In this document: one piece after another, positions 52,286 to 61,264 of the stretch
How the letters are laid out: each line of letters opens with the position of its first letter
Position numbering within the stretch: the stretch's first letter is position 1
DNA from: CAVZQN01 sp963837395
GTDB lineage: Bacteria > Acidobacteriota > HRBIN11 > JAKEFK01
NCBI GenBank assembly: GCA_963837395.1
Contig: CAWINI010000003.1
Span: forward strand, 186,001 to 250,000
Direction of reading: 5' to 3'
DNA length: 64,000 nucleotides
Position numbers and translations under genes: made by a program
Notes under the pieces: model-generated
Database searches by the model: none
What the model was told of the DNA's origin: nothing
What the model saw: only the letters and a program-made list of their open reading frames with translations

Positions 52286-53029
52286 TCACATCTTTTGAAA
52301 CATCTTTGGATCGAGCTTCGGATTGGTTTCGATGGATTGAATGACCGTCGTCTGCACCTTATCACCCGATTTCAAATCATATTTTTCCGAATGGAATGAT
52401 CGCAAAACTCCGTCTTGCATACGAAAATCTGAGTAGCGTGTTTCAAATGACTTTTTAGAGGGATCGAGATCAGGATGCAAGGCAGTAAAATCCCTGCTGC
52501 GCTCAATCCTCCAGGTGTCAGGATTTATGTAATAGTAAATTGAAAAACCATCCTTCAGTGTCAATTTAATAACGTAATAATTCACTTCATCCAGTTTTTC
52601 TCGGCCTTCTAAACTTACCTTGCTTCCCACCGATTTCGATTCATGAAGTCCAAATAATTTGTCTGGCATTAAGATCCCATGCCATAAGGCGGGAGCCGCT
52701 ATTGCCGTTGCATCGTTTGCGGGACCATTCTCCTTGTCTGATTCCCATCCATTTTTACCATCAAAACCTTCGGCGTAGACCCATTTCCCTTTGTTATAGA
52801 TATCAATCCGCATATGCAGATCCCGATCGGCACGGTAAACGCCATCAACCGTAAATGTTGGTTCTGTGATCTGCAATTTGTATTGAAGTGATTTCACATT
52901 TTCGATGGCATCTTCGCCGCCCATCGCTTTAGTATGATTTCGAATCAAATCATCCAGAGGTATTGACGACTCAGCCTGAGCCATCGAAAAGAATCCCAAT
53001 AAACATACGAATAAAATTAATATCTTCAT
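52286..53029 (-). CDS. LolA-like secreted lipoprotein-sorting-type protein
   Basis: 247 residues with a signal peptide (ends AQA). The body, including AEGFDGKNGWESDKEN, then GREKLDEVNYYVIKLTLKDG and an end block around RSFHSEKYD, is the LolA-like beta-sheet pattern of an abundant acidobacterial family. Such proteins bind lipids or lipoproteins in the periplasm. The function of this subgroup is not known. It has the same strand as the kinase and VWFA genes, 70 bases upstream of the latter. Confidence 0.7.
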   Translation of the reverse strand: MKILILFVCLLGFFSMAQAESSIPLDDLIRNHTKAMGGEDAIENVKSLQYKLQITEPTFTVDGVYRADRDLHMRIDIYNKGKWVYAEGFDGKNGWESDKENGPANDATAIAAPALWHGILMPDKLFGLHESKSVGSKVSLEGREKLDEVNYYVIKLTLKDGFSIYYYINPDTWRIERSRDFTALHPDLDPSKKSFETRYSDFRMQDGVLRSFHSEKYDLKSGDKVQTTVIQSIETNPKLDPKMFQKM

Positions 53030-53061
53030 GCTTCTAAAGACGTAGGATTGATTCGAAAGGA

Positions 53062-54063
53062 TTACCTGGCTGGCAATAAAATTTCGTAATCGGATAACTT
53101 TTGCAGCACATCATCATCGATTGTGATCGCTTTTTCCGATTTGATTTTATTCAATACCTCTGAATTAGGGCGACCATCAAAGTACTCTAAGACTTGAACA
53201 ATATTAGTTGGCACATCGATCGGATTGTATTTGCTATATCCCCAAACGCGCGACAACCCTTCAGCAATCTCTTCATATCTGAATTGGTAATTTATTTTTA
53301 GTGCCTCGGGTATGATTTTTGATTGCACCGCTTTGAACTGATTCTTCAATTCGTTGACTTTAGATTCCAATTCAGTTCCTCCGATTTTCACAACATCGTC
53401 CAATCCAAGCGGCTGAACTATATTCCAACAATTCTGAAAGAACTCAGCTTCACGAAACATCCAATTACCCCACGTTTTTTCGCGGATGTCTGAGGCGTTT
53501 TCCGGAATGATTACTGGCAATTGATCCAGACAGTATTTTGCTAAGCGCTTTTCCACTTTGTACAACATCAATGATAATCTGCGCCAGAAGAGCCATCCAA
53601 CGCCACCTCTTTCATGTTTACAAAAATAGGTGGAACATACGCCGTTACGATATTTCCAAATCCCGCATAATCCACCCGAATGGTTCAAATAAAATGGACA
53701 CAATAAATGTTCGTATTGTCCGAACGGCTTGAACACGTCGTAAAGAGTAACCATGTAAGGCGAGCTTGTTCCAAGGGGAGTAATTATGAACTTCATGATC
53801 CGCTCAATGAAGTTTTCTTTTACTTCCGCCAGACTTGAATCATCATCAGCTATGATTGCTCCAATTAAATAGTTCGGAAGCGACGGATGGAAGGAGCAGC
53901 ATTTGACATTCGGATTGAAGTAATTGTCTTGTGTGGCTGGTGGGTGCACGGCATTACACATCGCACAATCATCACAGGTCGCGCGAGGTTCGGAATAAAT
54001 ATCCTGCTTTAAAATTTCATCCACCCAACGGCGATAAAGCGGCGGCAGTGCGAGAGTGTTCAT
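53062..54063 (-). CDS. Cys-rich protein of unknown function
   Basis: 333 residues from ATG at 54063 (a longer start, TTG at 54099, is weaker). Cys clusters are near the N-terminus (CDDCAMCNA, then CCSFHPSLPNYLIG) and in the middle (LLCPFYLNHSGGLCGIWKYRN and GVCSTYFCKHERGG), about 10 Cys in total, arranged like a YkgJ-type iron-sulfur or zinc cluster protein. The C-terminal 150 residues are helical. It sits downstream of a small Cys-rich gene with a strong hairpin between them. I do not recognise the exact family. Confidence 0.65.
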   Translation of the reverse strand: MNTLALPPLYRRWVDEILKQDIYSEPRATCDDCAMCNAVHPPATQDNYFNPNVKCCSFHPSLPNYLIGAIIADDDSSLAEVKENFIERIMKFIITPLGTSSPYMVTLYDVFKPFGQYEHLLCPFYLNHSGGLCGIWKYRNGVCSTYFCKHERGGVGWLFWRRLSLMLYKVEKRLAKYCLDQLPVIIPENASDIREKTWGNWMFREAEFFQNCWNIVQPLGLDDVVKIGGTELESKVNELKNQFKAVQSKIIPEALKINYQFRYEEIAEGLSRVWGYSKYNPIDVPTNIVQVLEYFDGRPNSEVLNKIKSEKAITIDDDVLQKLSDYEILLPAR

Positions 54064-54108
54064 GAAGATAGTGTAAACGTTATTTTTGTTCCGGGCCAAA
54101 AAACGTAA

Positions 54109-54146
54109 AGGCGCCAGAGCATTGTATTCACAATGCCCTGACGCCT
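54109..54146. terminator. Perfectly stacked hairpin (15 of 17 paired)
   Basis: AGGCGCCAGAGCATTGT and ACAATGCCCTGACGCCT pair across a four-base loop with two mismatches. On the minus strand it is followed by TTTACGTTTTTT, so it looks like a terminator or attenuator between the small Cys-rich gene and the larger Cys-rich gene. Confidence 0.75.
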
Positions 54147-54186
54147 GTAAAAAAATATTTACGTTAAAGAGCGGTTCTTTAACCGG

Positions 54187-54432
54187 CTAGCAATGTGCCG
54201 GTGTCAATGACGCAAAAATCGTATCACGCTGAAACTTTGTCTCGAAGCTGTGAAATACCAAACTACATCCAATGTTCAAGCAATACTTTAAGTTTTCGTT
54301 CCCGAATTGCATAATTCGGGGGTTTCCGGTTGCATTCCAATAAATCGTTGAGTGGCACCTTAAACAAAAGCTCTGAGCATTCCTCAGGGTCGGGTGCTGA
54401 ATGCCAGGAAATGTCGGATTAACTGATTGCAT
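54187..54432 (-). CDS. Small Cys-rich protein
   Basis: 81 residues from ATG at 54432, with GGAGG exactly 6 bases upstream. It has CLRCH, then CLNIGC 24 residues later (C-x2-C...C-x4-C) and ends AHC. There is no signal peptide. The spacing could form a zinc ribbon; the CXXCH could bind heme only if exported. A small gene, then a hairpin, then a larger Cys-rich protein is an arrangement often seen in peptide-modification loci, but the residues here do not match any precursor family I know. Confidence 0.55.
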   Translation of the reverse strand: MQSVNPTFPGIQHPTLRNAQSFCLRCHSTIYWNATGNPRIMQFGNENLKYCLNIGCSLVFHSFETKFQRDTIFASLTPAHC

Positions 54433-54749
54433 TGTGTACCTCCATTTGAACTCACCGAGCGTCAACCACAATAAAATGCCCGGCAAGACCTCGGAGGTAT
54501 AGAAAAAGTCCGCGACAATGTGTCGTAAATTATGCGTACCCAATGTCGTGATTAAGAATGCCCGTCGGACGTAAGCTATTTAGTTTCAGCTACTTACAAT
54601 CCCCCTGAGATCCAGTGGAGCGACGGTAACCTGGGGGTTCAAGTAGTACTATATAAATAGTACTAGTAAGCACAGATGAATTATCACTGAAATATTTCTT
54701 CTGTTGAAGCCATATCCAGTAAAAGGGTTTCAGACCCGGGGAGCAACCA
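54433..54749. other. Leader region of the metallopeptidase gene with palindrome and hairpins
   Basis: 317 bases without a gene. TAGTACTAT-ATAA-ATAGTACTA at 54644-54665 is a perfect 9-base palindrome. Just before it a CCCCC/GGGGG pairing (54601-54638) could form a second stem, and GTAAGCT/AGCTACTTAC (near 54571-54598) another. The cluster may be a structured leader RNA or operator. Confidence 0.4.
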
Positions 54750-56726
54750 ATGAAGCGAATCTTCATAATTTCTGCTTTTGTTTTAGGCACATGGACTCTT
54801 CTATCCGGTAGTGCTCTGGACACTCGATCTGAATGGCAAGATTTTCTTTCGCGTGAAGGAAAAGATTGGCGGGTAACTTTCCAGGATTCAGGCCGGATCC
54901 GCACATTGTACGGAAAAAGTCGTCAAAGGTTTGAGGGCTCGGATCTCATTCGCCAATATGATTCGCTTCTCGGAACAAATAATGTGGAGGAACTTCGGCT
55001 GGTACGAAAGGAAATCTTTGATTCCGGAATCGAATACGTTTACCAGCAACATATCTCCGGAATTCCGGTGACAGGAGCTGAGATTCATTTCAATCTCGAC
55101 CGTGATGCGCACCTTATCGGCATCACCAATTCGATATACCCCGGACTTCAATTAAAATCAGGATCCATTTCCGCTGTTGCAGCTGCAAAAGCGCGCGCGC
55201 TAAGAGCCTTTAACGGAAAAGCAACTACGAGTAATGGTTCGCTGGCATTAGTCCCATCCGGAAAATTTGCAAAACCCGCCTGGCGTTTTGATGTAGCTCC
55301 CGATTCGCTCACCGAAGGATCAAGAATTCTTTACGTTGATGCAACCGATCCAGGAATCGTGCTGCGCATGCATAAAAGTTTTGCAACAGAAGATGGACAG
55401 GGCACCATATTTGCTGAAAATCCAGTTGTAACTCCCACCACATCAACCCAAACTTTCAAAAACATGGATGCATCAACGATGCTGGCAGGCAATTTTGCCC
55501 GAACATACAACGCGAATTTTGAAAACTGGGTCAGAGGTTTCACAATCGATCTCTCAGTATTTAGCACTGCAACCGAAGCCAGCCGGCAATACAACTACAA
55601 CACCGATGATGGAAAGTTCTCCGAAGCGATGGGTTATTTCCATATCAATCGCGTGCATGATCAATGGCGCAGTTTCGGGTTCAACAAATTAGATAAACAA
55701 ATTCCAGTCTTTGTTAATGTTGTCAGCTCAAATGGAAAAGGATTTGATAATGCCATGTACAGCCGGCGTGATCCGCATCAATTCAAAACCGGAATCATCC
55801 TCCTGGGGGCTGGAAACAAATTAAATAATTTTGGACATGATGCTGATGTGTATTATCACGAATATGGTCACGCCGTTTTGGATCATGTGAAGCCACAATT
55901 TTTTGAATCGATGGAAAACAATTATCCATTTGCATTTCACGAAGGATTTAGCGATGTGTCCGATGTTGCTATTACTGGAAATCCAACTGTTGGTGAATTT
56001 GCACTGAGATATAAAGACGGTAAAAAATTTCTTGGCCGAAATTTGGATAATAAAAATACTTATCCGAAAGATGTATTGCTTCCCGGTTATGGAAAATCAG
56101 AATCACACCATACCGGTTTAATTTTTGGCGGTGCATGGTGGGATTTACAACAACAAATCGGGGCATCTTCTGCACAACGAACTCTTTATCAAAGTCTTAA
56201 ACTTCTTCCAAAGGAGATGAATTTTTTTGATGTACGCGACGCGATGCTCACTGCAGATCGAAATAACAATGGTGGCGCAAATCAGGCTGCGATCCAGGCA
56301 TCGTTTGAACGTCATGGCATTAGCGGACCGGATCCAGGACAACGTGGAAATATCAACATAACTGCGTTGAAGACCGCGAAACTCAGTTTGACAAATTATA
56401 ACCTCACCTTGAAAACAACATTTAAAAAAGGCGATGTCATAGACATTCTTGCGAACTATGAAGCTTCTGGACTTACGCTTGGATACAACTTGATTGCCGA
56501 AGACTTCGAAATCACAGGTCCAAACGGCGCATCTATTGATGCTTATCCTTATTGGGATGAAGTCGTAAATGGCACAAAAACCGGGAAAAAAGGCGCGCTT
56601 CAAGCTGAGATGTGGACATATGATAATACCAGGACTGGAACATATACCGTCACACTCCGATCACGTTTAGGCGGAACTTCGCAGCTTACCGAAACGCGAA
56701 CTGTATCGTTCAAGGTAGTCGATTAA
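54750..56726 (+). CDS. Secreted zinc metallopeptidase (M4/M36 gluzincin-like)
   Basis: 658 residues with a signal peptide (ends LSGSA). A FTP-like propeptide region (about 60-220) precedes the catalytic domain, in which YYHEYGHAVLDHVKP (HExxH about 370-374) and, 25 residues later, AFHEGFSDVSDVAI (third ligand Glu) mark a gluzincin. A C-terminal beta domain (about 540-655) has NYNLTLKTTFKKGDVIDILANYE and TYTVTLRSRL and may serve for surface binding or secretion. Proteolysis of extracellular proteins is the likely role. It is preceded by a putative structured leader. Confidence 0.88.
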   Translation: MKRIFIISAFVLGTWTLLSGSALDTRSEWQDFLSREGKDWRVTFQDSGRIRTLYGKSRQRFEGSDLIRQYDSLLGTNNVEELRLVRKEIFDSGIEYVYQQHISGIPVTGAEIHFNLDRDAHLIGITNSIYPGLQLKSGSISAVAAAKARALRAFNGKATTSNGSLALVPSGKFAKPAWRFDVAPDSLTEGSRILYVDATDPGIVLRMHKSFATEDGQGTIFAENPVVTPTTSTQTFKNMDASTMLAGNFARTYNANFENWVRGFTIDLSVFSTATEASRQYNYNTDDGKFSEAMGYFHINRVHDQWRSFGFNKLDKQIPVFVNVVSSNGKGFDNAMYSRRDPHQFKTGIILLGAGNKLNNFGHDADVYYHEYGHAVLDHVKPQFFESMENNYPFAFHEGFSDVSDVAITGNPTVGEFALRYKDGKKFLGRNLDNKNTYPKDVLLPGYGKSESHHTGLIFGGAWWDLQQQIGASSAQRTLYQSLKLLPKEMNFFDVRDAMLTADRNNNGGANQAAIQASFERHGISGPDPGQRGNINITALKTAKLSLTNYNLTLKTTFKKGDVIDILANYEASGLTLGYNLIAEDFEITGPNGASIDAYPYWDEVVNGTKTGKKGALQAEMWTYDNTRTGTYTVTLRSRLGGTSQLTETRTVSFKVVD

Positions 56727-56766
56727 GATAGCCTTTTTTCTTTGGTGAAATTAGAATAATGAAGGC

Positions 56767-58377
56767 ATGGACTTCGTATATCAAGAACCTTTTCCCCTGG
56801 AAAAAGATGATACCCGCTACCGTCTTTTGACCAAAGATTATGTTTCGGTTTCATCGTTTGATGGAACTGATGTTCTGAAAGTTGATCCACAAGCATTGAT
56901 TGTGGTTGCTAACGAGGCAATCCGCGACATCTCATTTTTGCTTCGAACCAAACACCTGGAAAAAGTTGCGGCAATCTTGAATGATCCCGAAGCCTCATCC
57001 AATGATCGCGGAGTTGCACTGGCAATGCTCCGCAACGCAGAAATTTCCGCTAAAGGCGTACTTCCGTTTTGCCAGGATACAGGCACAGCAACAATCATAG
57101 GTAAAAAAGGACAGCGAGTTTGGACCGGCGTTCGGGATGAAGAATTTCTATCGCGCGGAATTTATAAAACATACCAGGAAGAAAATCTTCGTTATTCACA
57201 ATCGATTCCGCTTACCATGTATCAAGAAAAAAACAGCGGTACAAATTTGCCGGCACAAATCGATCTTTACGCAATAGATGGAATGGAGTATCAATTCTTA
57301 TTTGTAACAAAAGGAGGCGGTTCGGCAAATAAGACTTTCTTGTATCAACAATCGAAGGCTCTGTTGAATCCTGACAGTCTTGAAAAATTCATGTCTGAAA
57401 AAATGAAAACACTGGGGACTGCTGCATGTCCTCCATATCATCTTGCTTTTGTGATTGGCGGAACTTCCGCAGAAGCATGTTTGAAGACTGTGAAACTCGC
57501 GACCGCAGGATATCTCGATCATTTGCCAACAACAGGGAATGAATTTGGACGTTCGTTTCGCGATGTGGAGTTGGAAGAAAAAATGTTGAAGGCCGCGCAA
57601 CAAACAGGAATCGGTGCACAGTTCGGTGGAAAATATTTTGCTCTGGATGTGCGCATTATCCGGATGCCAAGACATGGCGCATCATGTCCGGTTGGAATTG
57701 GAGTTTCTTGTTCAGCAGATCGAAACATCAAAGCCAAGATCAATAAAGATGGAATCTGGTTGGAAAATCTTGAACGAAATCCGGGCCGCTTTATTCCAAC
57801 TGAATTACGAACCGAACAAAATGATGATGCGGTGCTTATCGATTTAAAACGGCCGATGAAAGAAATTCTGGCGGAGTTAAGTAAATATCCAATCACTACA
57901 AGGCTTGCACTTACAGGAACTCTTGTTGTGGCGCGCGATATTGCTCATGCTAAGTTGAAAGAGCGATTAGATCGCGGGGAAGATTTACCGGAATATTTCA
58001 AAAACCATCCTGTGTATTACGCAGGACCTGCAAAAACACCAGCCGGGTTGCCATCTGGATCGTTTGGACCGACAACTGCCGGGCGAATGGATTCTTATGT
58101 CGATCTATTTCAATCGCATGGCGGCTCAATGATCATGCTTGCCAAAGGAAATCGAAGCGCTGAAGTTCGTGAAGCTTGCAAAAAACATGGCGGATTTTAT
58201 TTAGGATCGATGGGTGGTCCAGCAGCGTTACTCGCTCAAGAACATATCACCAAAGTTGAAGTGCTCGATTATCCTGAACTCGGAATGGAAGCGGTGTGGA
58301 AGATTGAGGTAGTAAACTTCCCTGCTTTCATTTTGATCGATGACAAAGGCAACGACTTCTTCCGCCAACTGCTTTAA
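56767..58377 (+). CDS. fumA: Class I fumarate hydratase (iron-sulfur)
   Basis: 536 residues, the length of the FumA/FumB type with fused alpha and beta halves. The cluster Cys is in LPFCQDTGTATI (about residue 103), and further Cys are in MPRHGASCPVGIGVSCSAD, with substrate-binding segments TKGGGSANKTFLYQ, the IGGTSAEACLKT block and, in the C-terminal half, GPTTAGRMDSYVDLFQSHGGSMIMLAKGNR. It interconverts fumarate and malate in the citric acid cycle and requires an oxygen-sensitive [4Fe-4S] cluster. Confidence 0.95.
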   Translation: MDFVYQEPFPLEKDDTRYRLLTKDYVSVSSFDGTDVLKVDPQALIVVANEAIRDISFLLRTKHLEKVAAILNDPEASSNDRGVALAMLRNAEISAKGVLPFCQDTGTATIIGKKGQRVWTGVRDEEFLSRGIYKTYQEENLRYSQSIPLTMYQEKNSGTNLPAQIDLYAIDGMEYQFLFVTKGGGSANKTFLYQQSKALLNPDSLEKFMSEKMKTLGTAACPPYHLAFVIGGTSAEACLKTVKLATAGYLDHLPTTGNEFGRSFRDVELEEKMLKAAQQTGIGAQFGGKYFALDVRIIRMPRHGASCPVGIGVSCSADRNIKAKINKDGIWLENLERNPGRFIPTELRTEQNDDAVLIDLKRPMKEILAELSKYPITTRLALTGTLVVARDIAHAKLKERLDRGEDLPEYFKNHPVYYAGPAKTPAGLPSGSFGPTTAGRMDSYVDLFQSHGGSMIMLAKGNRSAEVREACKKHGGFYLGSMGGPAALLAQEHITKVEVLDYPELGMEAVWKIEVVNFPAFILIDDKGNDFFRQLL

Positions 58378-58390
58378 CGCTATACGGAGC

Positions 58391-58468
58391 GCAGGCATCA
58401 TGCCTGCATTACGGGCCGCGGACTTCTAGTCCGCTATAAAATTTCTAAGATGCAGGCCGGAGGCCTGC
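58391..58468. repeat. Three GC-rich palindromic hairpins
   Basis: GCAGGCAT-C-ATGCCTGC (58391-58407), GCGGACT-TCT-AGTCCGC (58418-58434) and GCAGGCC-GGA-GGCCTGC (58452-58468) lie between convergent genes. They are the same class of unit as at 18693-18736. Confidence 0.75.
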
Positions 58469-58516
58469 GACCCTTAATGCTCCGTAATTGACATTGTCCG
58501 CGACGCGAATCTCACA

Positions 58517-60397
58517 TCATTCAGTCATGGGGACAATCAAAACTGGAACCGTTGTTCCATTCACGATTTCGGTAACTGCATCGTGCCAGTAAAGCCGCTG
58601 AGCGGATTCAGGTCCGGGTGCGCCGATTACAATCAAATCGTAATTGCCTGAAGTTGCTTCATTCAAAATGTATTCAACAAAAGGTGCTTTTCCAATCTTG
58701 CTTTCCGCTTTCACACCAAAACTTTCTAATGTGGAAAGCGCTTGCTCAAGGTGAACTTCTGTTCTTCTTCTTTGATCTTCTGTTACATCATCAATGACAT
58801 GCAGAACAGTTGTGCTCGCACCAAGCAATCGCGCAAGGCGTCCACCAACACGCACATCCGCTTTTCCTGGTTCACCGACTGCACTGCAAATCAACATATT
58901 TGAAATTGAAAGTTTTGGAACTTGAACAATCGCAACCGGAACCCTGACCTGATTCAAAATCATTCGGATCGTGTTTCCTAATGCAGTCATTCCTTTTAGT
59001 GGTCGTTCTTTTTTCCCAACAACCACAAATTCATAATGACCTTCCTGGGTCTCAAAAAATATTTCTTCCTTCGTTGAGCCTTTGCGGACTTTCACATCCA
59101 GCGATGGCACACGTTCCAACCATGCTTGTCTGACTTTTTCCAATCTTGCACGTGTCTGTGCCACTTCATCATTGGAATCTGTTACACAAAGAATCGTGGC
59201 ATGGCTCGAGGCTTTTTCTGCAATAAAGAGCCCGAAATCCGGTACAGCTTCGGTTGATTGAGTTTCATCAGTGCAAAGCAAAAGTTTGGGCCAGTATGTT
59301 TCAAGGATGTGATAGTGTTTGAATCCAACCCAAAGCATGTCACCAACATTCACTTTATTCGTGCCATTGATTTCGCTTGGTTGCAGCGCTTCAATTTGCA
59401 TTGTTCGTTCACCAAACGTTTGCGGCACATAAGGGCGGATACCTCGCGGCCGTTGTACTTCCAATCGGATACGCTGAAAAGAACCAACGAACATCCGTTC
59501 AACTACTCTACCCTGGCCGAGTTCGAATACATCACCATTTTTAGCAAATGGTTCCGTTTGTAGTAAAACAGTTTCCGGGCGAAATAAAATTCTGACGCGC
59601 GTAAAATGTTCCGCAAAATCCGAAGGCACAGGAAGTTCACCGGTTCCGAGTTCAATGACTCCACCCTCAACTCTACCAATCAAAACATTTTTCCCGCCAA
59701 TGAAACTTGCTGCAAATTCAGTACGCGGCCGGTGATATAAAGCTTCAGGTGTATCAACTTCCACTAAATTTCCACGATTGATTACACCGATCCGATCCGC
59801 CAATTCAAACGCTTCTTCCTGATCGTGTGTTACAAGAATCGTTGTTACTTTTAATCTTTGCTGAATGTCTTTCAAGGTTCTGCGAAGTTGACCGCGGATT
59901 TTTACATCCAATGCTCCAAACGGTTCATCCAGAAGTAAAACCGAAGGCTGATAAGCAAGCGCTCTTGCAAGCGCGACACGCTGTTGCTGTCCGCCGGAGA
60001 GTTGATGTGCAAAACGATTTCCTAAACCAGCAAGTCCTACCAGGTCTAACAGTTCATCCAGTCTCTGTCTTCGTTGCAAAGCAGAAACCCTACGGATGCG
60101 AAGTCCAAATTCAATGTTTTCGGAAACCGTCATGTGACGGAATAAGGAATAATTTTGAAATACAAAACCCGTGCCTCGCGCTTGTGGAGGCAATGTTGTT
60201 ACATCTTTTTTGTTTAATTCGATCGTTCCATGATCCGGACGCGTCAGGCCGGCAATCATGCGCAACACAGTGCTTTTCCCGCTGCCGCTTGCTCCAAGCA
60301 ATACAAAAAGTTCACCATCTGGAATTTGAACTGATAAATTATTTACCACCAGTACATTTCCAAATCTTTTGGAAAGATCGGTAAGAACAATCGACAT
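58517..60397 (-). CDS. cysA: Sulfate ABC transporter ATPase CysA fused to two UspA-like domains
   Basis: 626 residues. The N-terminal 235 residues are the ATPase: Walker A LGASGSGKST near 34-43, signature LSGGQQQRVALARALA, Walker B VLLLDEPFGALD and H-loop VTHDQEEAFELADRI. A TOBE-type region follows to about 350. Two universal-stress-protein domains follow, about 365-490 and 500-626; the second ends YDLIVIGAPGPESAQRLYWHDAVTEIVNGTTVPVLIVPM, with the G-x2-G-x9-G-type nucleotide loop degenerate. CysA normally has about 350 residues, so the USP tail is an added, probably regulatory, part. It is the last gene of the operon. Confidence 0.93.
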   Translation of the reverse strand: MSIVLTDLSKRFGNVLVVNNLSVQIPDGELFVLLGASGSGKSTVLRMIAGLTRPDHGTIELNKKDVTTLPPQARGTGFVFQNYSLFRHMTVSENIEFGLRIRRVSALQRRQRLDELLDLVGLAGLGNRFAHQLSGGQQQRVALARALAYQPSVLLLDEPFGALDVKIRGQLRRTLKDIQQRLKVTTILVTHDQEEAFELADRIGVINRGNLVEVDTPEALYHRPRTEFAASFIGGKNVLIGRVEGGVIELGTGELPVPSDFAEHFTRVRILFRPETVLLQTEPFAKNGDVFELGQGRVVERMFVGSFQRIRLEVQRPRGIRPYVPQTFGERTMQIEALQPSEINGTNKVNVGDMLWVGFKHYHILETYWPKLLLCTDETQSTEAVPDFGLFIAEKASSHATILCVTDSNDEVAQTRARLEKVRQAWLERVPSLDVKVRKGSTKEEIFFETQEGHYEFVVVGKKERPLKGMTALGNTIRMILNQVRVPVAIVQVPKLSISNMLICSAVGEPGKADVRVGGRLARLLGASTTVLHVIDDVTEDQRRRTEVHLEQALSTLESFGVKAESKIGKAPFVEYILNEATSGNYDLIVIGAPGPESAQRLYWHDAVTEIVNGTTVPVLIVPMTE

Positions 60398-60408
60398 GAT
60401 TTACTCAC

Positions 60409-61263
60409 TCACAAAGGGATTCCGCGGTTGCTGCCAACTTTCAAAGATAATAACTTCTTCAACACAAGAGTAACTACAGCCAGAAATGTTAACAATGATG
60501 CAACAGCAAAAGCTGCGCTGAAATTGTATTCGTTATATAGAATTTCGATATGAAGCGGAAGCGTATTCGTTTTTCCACGAATATGGCCGGAAACTACTGA
60601 CACCGCACCAAATTCACCCATGGCGCGCGCATTGCATTGAATCAAACTATAAAGCAAACCCCATTTGATATTTGGAAGAGTGATCTTAAAAAAAGTTTGC
60701 CATCCGCTAGCACCAATTACGAGCGCCGCTTCTTCCGCTTCCTTGCCTTGTGCTTGCATCAATGGAATCAACTCCCGAGCTACAAACGGAAATGTCACAA
60801 ACATTGTGGCAAGGATAACTCCCGGCACTGCAAAAATAATTTTGATGTCGTGTCCACTCAACCACGGACCTAACCACCCTTGCATTCCAAAAAGTAATAC
60901 AAACACCATTCCCGAAATTACTGGCGAAACCGCAAATGGAAGATCGATCAGAGTAATGAGTACGCTCTTTCCCCGAAAATCAAATTTGCTAATTGCCCAC
61001 GCTGCTGCAATTCCAAAAATCATATTTGAGGTAACCGCAATTACTGCAGTTATCAAAGTTAGTTTAATCGCGGCTACCGCAACGGGTTCAGTGATGGCAG
61101 AAACATAAAGCTGCCAACCTTTTTTAAACGCTTCAACAAATACCGATGTCAAAGGAAGAAGCAAAAAAATTCCCAGGAATACGAACGCAATAAAAATTAG
61201 CAACAGCCGCACTGCGCGCGGCTCAGTCATCTGGACTTCTTCAGTTTGATCAATTGGATTCAT
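60409..61263 (-). CDS. cysW: Sulfate ABC transporter permease CysW
   Basis: 284 residues with about six membrane helices. The EAA-type loop LPNIKWGLLYSLIQCNARAMGEFGAVSVVSGHIRG near the C-terminus and FPFVARELIPLMQAQGKEAEEAALVIGASGWQTF in the middle match CysW. It forms the channel with CysT and uses the fused CysA. Starts 1 base after the stop of cysT. Confidence 0.93.
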   Translation of the reverse strand: MNPIDQTEEVQMTEPRAVRLLLIFIAFVFLGIFLLLPLTSVFVEAFKKGWQLYVSAITEPVAVAAIKLTLITAVIAVTSNMIFGIAAAWAISKFDFRGKSVLITLIDLPFAVSPVISGMVFVLLFGMQGWLGPWLSGHDIKIIFAVPGVILATMFVTFPFVARELIPLMQAQGKEAEEAALVIGASGWQTFFKITLPNIKWGLLYSLIQCNARAMGEFGAVSVVSGHIRGKTNTLPLHIEILYNEYNFSAAFAVASLLTFLAVVTLVLKKLLSLKVGSNRGIPL

Positions 61264-61264
61264 A

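Noticed and set aside
54590..54904. 104-codon minus-strand ORF
   Set aside because: It overlaps the metallopeptidase signal peptide on the other strand and has no domain.
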